Source: Friedmanniella sp. (lineage in GTDB: Bacteria > Actinomycetota > Actinomycetes > Propionibacteriales > Propionibacteriaceae). From it: DNA of 5,563 nt. Both the position numbers and the translations under genes were made by a program. The stretch is taken from contig JAOPXW010000317.1 of the NCBI GenBank assembly GCA_025964935.1, positions 1 through 5,563 on the forward strand. The letters run 5' to 3'. The notes below the pieces were generated by a model. It did not search any database, was not told the DNA's origin, and saw only the letters and a list, made by a program, of their open reading frames with translations. Below are positions 1 through 5,563 of the stretch, piece after piece; the first letter of the stretch is position 1, and each line of letters begins with the position of its first letter.

Positions 1-34
1 GGCCCCCGGGTCTCTCCGGGCAGCGTCGCTCCGG
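1..34. other. Short GC-rich sequence after the acs stop
   Basis: These 34 bases lie downstream of the acs stop codon and hold no gene. A 5-bp inverted repeat (CCCGG at 5-9, CCGGG at 16-20, loop of 6) could form a small hairpin on the acs transcript about 15 nt after the stop. There is no T-run beside it in the window and such short GC repeats are expected by chance in DNA of this composition, so calling it a terminator would be speculative. Confidence 0.25.
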
Positions 35-1996
<1,962 letters not shown>

Positions 1997-2059
1997 CGGT
2001 GTTCTCCTCGACGTCGATGCCGTTCCGGGGCCCGCGTACGGGTGTCCCGGTTCCTCGTC

Positions 2060-2065
2060 ACCTTA
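2060..2065 (-). promoter_or_regulatory. Candidate -10 element of acs
   Basis: On the minus strand the hexamer TAAGGT fits the actinobacterial TAnnnT -10 pattern and would start transcription near 2053, giving a leader of roughly 57 nt before the GTG start of acs. At 17-bp spacing the -35 position (2083-2088) reads CCCGGA, a poor match to TTGACN, so the promoter is weak or depends on an activator. This is the only plausible -10 I noticed in the 165-bp divergent region for this direction. Confidence 0.35.
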
Positions 2066-2085
2066 TCGACGGGCACTGACAGTCC

Positions 2086-2115
2086 GGGCGGGGTGGGCGG
2101 TCCGGGGCGGGTGGG
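2086..2115 (+). other. G-tract cluster with G-quadruplex potential
   Basis: Six runs of three or four G lie in 30 bases (2086-2088, 2090-2093, 2095-2097, 2104-2107, 2109-2111, 2113-2115), separated by single bases except for one 6-base gap. This satisfies the simple G3+N1-7 quadruplex pattern. A further GGGG and GGG follow at 2127-2133. The cluster ends about 47 bp before the reductase start codon and overlaps the expected -35 position of acs. The pattern is seen directly; folding or any regulatory effect is inference, and G-runs are common in such GC-rich DNA. Confidence 0.4.
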
Positions 2116-2124
2116 CCGCACCGT

Positions 2125-2155
2125 TTGGGGCGGGAGTCGTCCGGCTCGGTAGCGT
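2125..2155 (+). promoter_or_regulatory. Candidate leaderless promoter of the aldo/keto reductase gene
   Basis: A TAGCGT hexamer at 2150-2155 matches the TAnnnT -10 consensus of actinobacterial housekeeping sigma factors. It ends 6 bases before the A of the ATG at 2162, the spacing expected when transcription begins at the first base of the start codon. No Shine-Dalgarno sequence is visible in the 15 bases before the ATG, which agrees with a leaderless message. A weak -35 (TTGGGG, 2125-2130) lies 19 bp upstream, slightly longer than ideal spacing. Confidence 0.55.
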
Positions 2156-2161
2156 GGTGCC

Positions 2162-3196
2162 ATGTCCTACGTCGCCGATGACAATCGCTACTCAGTCCAG
2201 CCCTACCGCCGCTGCGGACGCAGCGGCCTCCAGCTGCCCGCCGTCTCCCTCGGGTTCTGGCACAACTTCGGGGACGACAAGCCGATCGAGACCCAGCGCG
2301 CCGTGATGCGCCGGGCCTTCGACCTCGGCGTCACCCACTTCGACCTGGCCAACAACTACGGCCCGCCCTACGGTGCGGCCGAGAAGAACGTCGGGCACAT
2401 CCTCACCGAGGACTTCGCCGCCTACCGCGACGAGCTCATCATCTCCAGCAAGGCCGGCTGGGACATGTGGCCCGGCCCGTACGGCGACCACGGCTCCCGG
2501 AAGTACCTGACGGCGAGCCTGGACCAGTCCCTGACCCGGCTGGGCCTGGACTACGTCGACATCTTCTACCACCACCGTCCCGACCCCGAGACCCCGCTCG
2601 AGGAGACGATGGGCGCCCTCGACGCGGCCGTCCGGGCGGGCAAGGCGCTCTACGTCGGGGTGTCGTCCTACTCCCCGGAGGCCACTGCCGAGGCGGCGCG
2701 GATCCTGCGCGAGCTGGGCACGCCGATGGTCATCCACCAGCCGTCCTACTCGATGTTCAACCGCTGGATCGAGGACGGTCTGCTGCCCGTGCTGGAGCAG
2801 GAAGGTGTCGGCTGCATCGCCTTCACCGCCCTGGCCCAGGGTCTGCTGACCGACCGCTACCTCAAGGGGGTGCCCGCCGACTCCCGGGCCGCCCAGGGCA
2901 AGTCGCTCTCGCAGGACCAGATCAGCGACGACAACCTCGCCCGGGTCCGGGCCCTGAACGAGATCGCCGCCGGCCGCGGCCAGACGCTGGCCCAGCTCGC
3001 GCTGGCCTGGGTGCTGCGCGACTCGAGGATGACCTCCACCCTGATCGGCGCCAGCTCGGTCAAGCAGCTCGAGGACAACGTCGCGGCGACGCAGCGGCTG
3101 GACTTCTCCGACGACGAGCTCGTCGAGATCGACAAGTACGCCGTCGAGTCCGGTGTCGACCTGTGGGCCGACGCCCGGGACGCCACCGCCTCCTGA
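2162..3196 (+). CDS. gpr: Aldo/keto reductase, YghZ/Gpr (AKR14) type
   Basis: A cytoplasmic NADPH-dependent oxidoreductase predicted to reduce small aldehydes or ketones; the E. coli relative YghZ (Gpr) reduces L-glyceraldehyde 3-phosphate and methylglyoxal. The 344-residue product is a full-length (beta/alpha)8-barrel. The catalytic tetrad is visible: D61 and Y66 in DLANNYG, K97 in SSKAGWDMW, and H138 in YHHRPDPETP. Segments closely like YghZ include GKALYVGVSSYSPE (160-173), IHQPSYSMFNRW (191-202), GVGCIAFTALAQGLLT (215-230) and the cofactor-binding IGASSVKQLEDNV (295-307). The start is ATG at 2162; the following MSYVADDNRYSVQPYRRCGRSG is a normal family N-terminus. No ribosome binding site precedes it and a -10 element lies just upstream, so it is probably leaderless. 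The gene stands alone, divergent from acs and convergent with the symporter. The true substrate is unknown; detoxification of reactive aldehydes is an inference from the family. The distantly similar potassium-channel beta subunits share the fold, but the sequence is nearer YghZ. Confidence 0.93.
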   Translation: MSYVADDNRYSVQPYRRCGRSGLQLPAVSLGFWHNFGDDKPIETQRAVMRRAFDLGVTHFDLANNYGPPYGAAEKNVGHILTEDFAAYRDELIISSKAGWDMWPGPYGDHGSRKYLTASLDQSLTRLGLDYVDIFYHHRPDPETPLEETMGALDAAVRAGKALYVGVSSYSPEATAEAARILRELGTPMVIHQPSYSMFNRWIEDGLLPVLEQEGVGCIAFTALAQGLLTDRYLKGVPADSRAAQGKSLSQDQISDDNLARVRALNEIAAGRGQTLAQLALAWVLRDSRMTSTLIGASSVKQLEDNVAATQRLDFSDDELVEIDKYAVESGVDLWADARDATAS

Positions 3197-3236
3197 GGGC
3201 CGGGTCTCCTGAGGGCCGGGTCTCCTGGGGGCCAGG
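3191..3236 (+). repeat. 16-bp tandem repeat overlapping the reductase stop codon
   Basis: Two identical 16-base units (TCCTGAGGGCCGGGTC at 3191-3206 and 3207-3222) are followed by a partial third unit (3223-3236) that differs from the first 14 bases at two positions. The first copy includes the last Ser codon and the TGA stop of the aldo/keto reductase; the second TGA is out of frame. This looks like recent slippage or duplication at the gene end. Confidence 0.85.
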
Positions 3237-3237
3237 A
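3223..3237. terminator. Small hairpin after the reductase gene
   Basis: TCCTGG (3223-3228) and CCAGGA (3232-3237) are perfect inverted repeats around a GGG loop, 26 nt downstream of the reductase stop. It is built from the degenerate third unit of the tandem repeat: the two changes from the repeat consensus are what make the arms match. There is no T-run. It could act with the larger hairpin 8 bases further on as a tandem terminator, but alone it is short. Confidence 0.4.
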
Positions 3238-3245
3238 AACTAGGT

Positions 3246-3307
3246 AGACATAGGTTTCGACCGCTTGACCCAGGTTGCAAGCTGGGTCAAGCGGTCGAAA
3301 CCTGTCT
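3246..3307. terminator. Long perfect hairpin between convergent genes, probable bidirectional terminator
   Basis: The 22-base arm at 3252-3273 is the exact reverse complement of 3282-3303, around an 8-base loop (GTTGCAAG, itself containing the palindrome TTGCAA). A further 4-bp pair, AGAC (3246-3249) with GTCT (3304-3307), extends the stem past a 2-base bulge at 3250-3251. The hairpin starts about 55 bases after the reductase stop and ends 29 bases short of the symporter stop, the place expected for a shared terminator. Neither strand has a U-tract, as is common for actinobacterial intrinsic terminators. It is less GC-rich than the flanking genes. It could instead be a copy of a dispersed palindromic repeat; the two ideas are compatible. 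Confidence 0.75.
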
Positions 3308-3336
3308 CAGGTGCTACCACTTCGGGCCGTCTGGCC

Positions 3337-4971
3337 TCAGTGCGAGATGGCCTTCTCCGCGCCGGCACCGGTCAGGGACCTGACCGACAGCTCGTCGTAG
3401 CGGGTCTGGCTGCTGGTGTCCTTGCTGATGAACGTGCCCACGATGCCGCACAGGAACCCGAACGGGATCGAGACCAGGCCCGGGTTCCGGAGCGGGAACC
3501 AGGCGAAGTCCATCGTCGGGGCCAGCGAGGTCGGGGTGCCCGAGCCCACCGGGGAGAAGATGACCAGCACGACGGCGGCGATCAGACCGCCGTAGATGCT
3601 GAAGGTCGCTCCCATGGTGTTGAACCGCCGCCAGAAGAGGTTGAACAGCAGCGCCGGCAGGTTCGCCGAGGCCGCCACCGCGAAGGCCAGCGCGACCAGG
3701 AACGCGATGTTGAGACGCTGGGCCGGGATGGCCAGCGCGATCGCGACCGCCCCGATGCCGAAGGCCGCGATCCGGACCACGATCATCTCGCTCCGCTCGC
3801 TGGCCCGGCCCTTCTTGATCACGCTGGCGTACAGGTCGTGCGCGACCGAGGACGCCGAGGTCAGGGTCAGACCGGCGACCACCGCAAGGATGGTGGCGAA
3901 CGCCACCGCGGAGATCAGGGCGAGCAGCACCGAGCCCCCGAGCGTGCCCTCCCCACCGCCGACCGCCTGGGCCAGCAGCGGCGAGGCGGCGTTGCCGGAG
4001 GTGGTGGCGATCTGGCTGCCCTTGGCCGTGTTGACCAGGGCGGCGGCACCGAAGCCCAGCACCAGGGTCATCAGGTAGAAGGCGCCGATCAGCCCGATCG
4101 CCCACAGCACCGACTTGCGGGCCGCGTTGGCCGTGGGGGTGGTGTAGAAGCGGATCAGGATGTGCGGCAGACCGGCCGTGCCCAGCACCAGGGCCAGACC
4201 CAGCGACAGGAAGTCGAACTTGCCCACCAGGTCCTTGCCGTAGAGCTGCCCCGGCTCGAGGAACGCCTGGCCCTTGCCGGAGTTCTGCGCGGCGGCGCCG
4301 AGCAGCTCGGACAGGTTGAAGTGGAACTGGGCCAGGACCAGGATCGTGATCAGCAGGGTGCCGATCATCAGCAGCACCGCCTTGACGATCTGGACCCAGG
4401 TCGTCCCCTTCATCCCGCCCAGCGTCACGTAGACGACCATCAGGATGCCCACGCCGACGATGACCAGGTTCTTCACGGTCGGGTCGCTGACCCCGAGCAG
4501 CAGGCCCACCAGGGCGCCGGCGCCGACCATCTGGGCCAGCAGGTAGAAGATCGAGACCACAATCGTGGAGGTGGCCGCGGCACTGCGGACCGGGGTCTGA
4601 CGCATCCGGTAGGCCAGCTGGTCCGCCATCGTGTAGCGCCCGGAGTTCCGCAGCAGCTCGGCGACGAGCAGCAGCGCGACGAGCCAGGCCACCAGGAAGC
4701 CGATCGAGTAGAGGAAGCCGTCGTAGCCGTACAGCGCGATGGAGCCGGAGATGCCGAGGAAGGAAGCGGCCGACATGTAGTCGCCGCCGATGGCCAGACC
4801 GTTCTGGAAGCCGGAGAAGGAGCGGCCGCCGGCGTAGTAGTCGGCGGCGGTCTTGTTCTGGCGGGAGGCCCAGAAGGTGATGCCGAGCGTCACGGCGACC
4901 ACGGCGAGGAACAGCGTGATGGTCAGGACGCGGTTGTCCCCGGCGGCGAGCGGTACGAGCAGCGGCGTCAT
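3337..4971 (-). CDS. actP: Acetate/monocarboxylate:cation symporter (SSS family, ActP/MctC type)
   Basis: Inner-membrane transporter that probably imports acetate and other short monocarboxylates such as propionate or pyruvate with Na+ or H+. The 544-residue protein belongs to the solute:sodium symporter family (LeuT fold). About 13 hydrophobic segments can be picked out, near residues 14-35, 56-80, 85-107, 133-160, 167-186, 190-215, 251-272, 287-313, 345-377, 397-416, 420-445, 454-473 and 498-514. Segments nearly shared with E. coli ActP are GDYMSAASFLGISG (63-76), the GYDG turn (82-85), LRNSGRYTMAD (107-117) and GTAGLPHILIRFYT (264-277). S374-S375 in TSASSVAHDL fall in the helix carrying the Na2-type cation site of the family. 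The ATG overlaps the stop of the DUF485 gene by 4 nt (ATGA) and has AAGGAG (4980-4985 in plus coordinates) 8 nt upstream, so the two genes are translationally coupled. The acs gene further downstream on this strand lies beyond the convergent hairpin. C. glutamicum MctC is another good comparison. Substrate range cannot be read from the sequence. Confidence 0.93.
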   Translation of the reverse strand: MTPLLVPLAAGDNRVLTITLFLAVVAVTLGITFWASRQNKTAADYYAGGRSFSGFQNGLAIGGDYMSAASFLGISGSIALYGYDGFLYSIGFLVAWLVALLLVAELLRNSGRYTMADQLAYRMRQTPVRSAAATSTIVVSIFYLLAQMVGAGALVGLLLGVSDPTVKNLVIVGVGILMVVYVTLGGMKGTTWVQIVKAVLLMIGTLLITILVLAQFHFNLSELLGAAAQNSGKGQAFLEPGQLYGKDLVGKFDFLSLGLALVLGTAGLPHILIRFYTTPTANAARKSVLWAIGLIGAFYLMTLVLGFGAAALVNTAKGSQIATTSGNAASPLLAQAVGGGEGTLGGSVLLALISAVAFATILAVVAGLTLTSASSVAHDLYASVIKKGRASERSEMIVVRIAAFGIGAVAIALAIPAQRLNIAFLVALAFAVAASANLPALLFNLFWRRFNTMGATFSIYGGLIAAVVLVIFSPVGSGTPTSLAPTMDFAWFPLRNPGLVSIPFGFLCGIVGTFISKDTSSQTRYDELSVRSLTGAGAEKAISH

Positions 4972-5330
4972 CGCCCGGTCTCCTTCTCGTAGCGCTGGCG
5001 CAGCCGGGTCGACAGGGGGTCGAGGTGACGGTCGGCGTAGCGCGAGTACAGGTAGGCGATCACGAAGGTCGAGAGGAACTGGAGCAGCCCGAAGACCAGC
5101 GCGACGTTCACGTGGCCGACGACCCGGGTGTCCATGAAACCGCGCGCCCAGTTGTTGCAGACGACGTAGGTCACGTACCAGACGAGGAAGGCCACCGTCG
5201 CCGGGATGGCGAAGCGCCGGTAGCGCCGCTTCAGCTCGGCGAAGTCAGGCTCCCGGGCGAGGTCGGTGTACGACTGCTCCTCCCGCTTGCGCTGGTTGCT
5301 GGCCGGCGGTGTTCGCCGCGTGCGTGCCAT
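4968..5330 (-). CDS. DUF485 small membrane protein, partner of the symporter (YjcH/MctB-like)
   Basis: A 120-residue inner-membrane protein of the DUF485 family, which is repeatedly encoded directly before ActP-type symporters (yjcH in E. coli, mctB in C. glutamicum). Its molecular role is not established; an accessory or regulatory function for the transporter is inferred from linkage. It has a basic, polar N-terminus (residues 1-36, longer than in YjcH), a first hydrophobic segment near 38-58, a loop with the family-like WARGFMDTRVVGHVN (61-75), and a second segment near 76-96 containing GLLQFLSTFVIAYLY, followed by the typical YADRHLDPLS and a charged tail. The ATG at 5330 has GGAGG 6 nt upstream, a strong ribosome binding site. 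It is the first gene of the operon and its stop overlaps the symporter start. A promoter candidate lies in the 100-bp gap behind it. Confidence 0.9.
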   Translation of the reverse strand: MARTRRTPPASNQRKREEQSYTDLAREPDFAELKRRYRRFAIPATVAFLVWYVTYVVCNNWARGFMDTRVVGHVNVALVFGLLQFLSTFVIAYLYSRYADRHLDPLSTRLRQRYEKETGR

Positions 5331-5361
5331 CTGTGGCCTCCGTTGGTCGCCGTGTTGGCGA

Positions 5362-5389
5362 GACCATATAGGCCACTGGTCCTATGGTC
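5362..5389. promoter_or_regulatory. Imperfect inverted repeat over the DUF485-actP promoter, candidate operator
   Basis: GACCATATAGG (5362-5372) and CCTATGGTC (5381-5389) are inverted repeats that pair fully except for a 2-base TA insertion in the left arm, with 8 bases between them (CCACTGGT). Within it ATAGG (5368-5372) and CCTAT (5381-5385) form a nested pair. It covers the spacer and parts of both hexamers of the predicted promoter, where a bound repressor would block transcription. The regulator family cannot be named from this site. Confidence 0.5.
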
Positions 5390-5391
5390 GA
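5363..5391 (-). promoter_or_regulatory. Candidate promoter of the DUF485-actP operon
   Basis: On the minus strand TCGACC (5386-5391) resembles the TTGACN -35 consensus and is followed, after exactly 17 bp, by TATGGT (5363-5368), a TAnnnT -10. Transcription would begin near 5356, giving a leader of about 26 nt that includes the GGAGG ribosome binding site of the DUF485 gene. This is the most AT-rich stretch of the 100-bp gap. Confidence 0.55.
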
Positions 5392-5401
5392 GGAGGCGGA
5401 C

Positions 5402-5415
5402 CGGGAACGTTCCCG
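5402..5415. promoter_or_regulatory. 14-bp perfect palindrome, candidate regulator binding site
   Basis: CGGGAACGTTCCCG is self-complementary over all 14 bases. The central AACGTT with G/C flanks resembles operators of LacI-family regulators (CG-centred palindromes). It lies about 46-59 bp upstream of the predicted start of the DUF485-actP transcript, a usual place for an activator or auxiliary operator, and 15 bp downstream of the hydrolase stop. As RNA it would give only a short stem with an ACGT loop and no U-tract, so it is less convincing as a terminator. Confidence 0.5.
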
Positions 5416-5430
5416 AGCCGTGACCACACG

Positions 5431-5563
5431 TCAGCGCAGGACCAGCTCCAGCAGCGCCTCCGGGGACTCGAGCTGGGGCAGGTGCCCGGTCCGTGGGAGC
5501 AGCACGAAACGGGCTCCGGGGATCAGCGCCGCGTACGCCTGCGCCACCTCGGCGTCGACGATG
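5431..5563 (-). CDS. Alpha/beta hydrolase, C-terminal end (partial)
   Basis: Only the last 43 codons and the TGA stop (5431-5433) are present; the 5' part lies beyond the right edge. The visible peptide begins IVDAEVAQAYAALIPGAR and continues FVLLPRTGHLPQLESPEALLEL to a terminal VLR. This is the typical end of alpha/beta-hydrolase-fold enzymes such as MhpC/BphD-like hydrolases and related esterases: the helix after the acid loop (AEVAQAYAALIPGA), a beta strand (RFVLLP), and GHLPQLE with the catalytic histidine, then a final helix. The catalytic Asp usually lies three residues before the IV at the window edge, so it would be just outside. Substrate cannot be told from this fragment. The gene is on the same strand as the transporter operon, 100 bp upstream, and probably forms a separate unit given the promoter in the gap. 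Confidence 0.85.
   Translation of the reverse strand, partial: IVDAEVAQAYAALIPGARFVLLPRTGHLPQLESPEALLELVLR

Noticed and set aside
2031..2042. CCCGCGTACGGG inverted repeat in the acs leader
   Set aside because: Only 4-bp arms around a 4-base loop; such GC repeats are frequent by chance here and no riboswitch-like conserved structure is evident.
2075..2083. ACTGACAGT as an operator near the acs promoter
   Set aside because: Only 4-bp arms around one base, with no extension on either side; too short to support.
2192..3280. A 362-codon minus-strand open frame antisense to the reductase
   Set aside because: No domain is visible, and the plus strand encodes a complete aldo/keto reductase with its catalytic tetrad.
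3265..4992. A 575-codon plus-strand open frame antisense to actP
   Set aside because: The product is a Q/R/G/D/H-rich low-complexity string typical of the antisense of a GC-rich membrane protein gene, and its start lies inside the terminator hairpin.
5421..5428. TGACCACA-like sequence as a possible CRP/GlxR site
   Set aside because: The half-sites are too close together (GTG and CAC four bases apart) and do not match the TGTGA-N6-TCACA consensus.
5384..5563. A plus-strand frame starting ATG at 5384 and open to the window end
   Set aside because: It is antisense to the hydrolase, whose GHLPQLE motif is convincing; the plus frame reads as Ser/Arg-rich shadow sequence without a domain or a clear ribosome binding site.

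Overview
The window is very GC-rich, with strong G/C bias at third codon positions, a GTG start, a TAnnnT-type promoter placed for a leaderless transcript, and hairpins without U-tracts between convergent genes. Together these suggest a chromosomal segment of a high-GC actinobacterium (Actinomycetota). The genus cannot be fixed from the sequence. I see no mobile element, tRNA, rRNA, CRISPR array or phage gene.

Layout from left to right: (1) acs, AMP-forming acetyl-CoA synthetase, complete on the minus strand (35-1996, GTG start). (2) A 165-bp divergent intergenic region (1997-2161) with candidate promoters facing both ways and a G-tract cluster. (3) A plus-strand aldo/keto reductase of the YghZ/Gpr (AKR14) type (2162-3196), apparently translated from a leaderless message. 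(4) A 140-bp convergent intergenic region (3197-3336) with a 16-bp tandem repeat, a small hairpin and a large perfect 22-bp stem hairpin, probably a bidirectional terminator. (5) A minus-strand two-gene operon (4971 down to 3337 and 5330 down to 4968): a small DUF485 two-TM protein followed, with a 4-nt ATGA overlap, by an ActP/MctC-type solute:cation symporter. (6) A 100-bp intergenic region (5331-5430) with a candidate sigma70-type promoter, an imperfect inverted repeat lying over it, and a separate 14-bp perfect palindrome. (7) The last 43 codons of a minus-strand alpha/beta hydrolase that runs off the right edge.

Functionally this is an acetate (short monocarboxylate) scavenging locus. 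The DUF485-symporter pair would import acetate with a cation and Acs would activate it to acetyl-CoA. It resembles the acs-yjcH-actP group of Escherichia coli and mctB-mctC of Corynebacterium glutamicum, except that a reductase gene on the opposite strand separates acs from the transporter genes, so acs must have its own promoter. The reductase probably reduces a small aldehyde or ketone with NADPH; a link to acetate metabolism is not shown. I did not find an undescribed multi-gene system. The parts most worth a second look are the intergenic signals: the long convergent hairpin, the 14-bp palindrome and nested inverted repeat before the transporter operon, the tandem repeat over the reductase stop codon, and the G-tract cluster.
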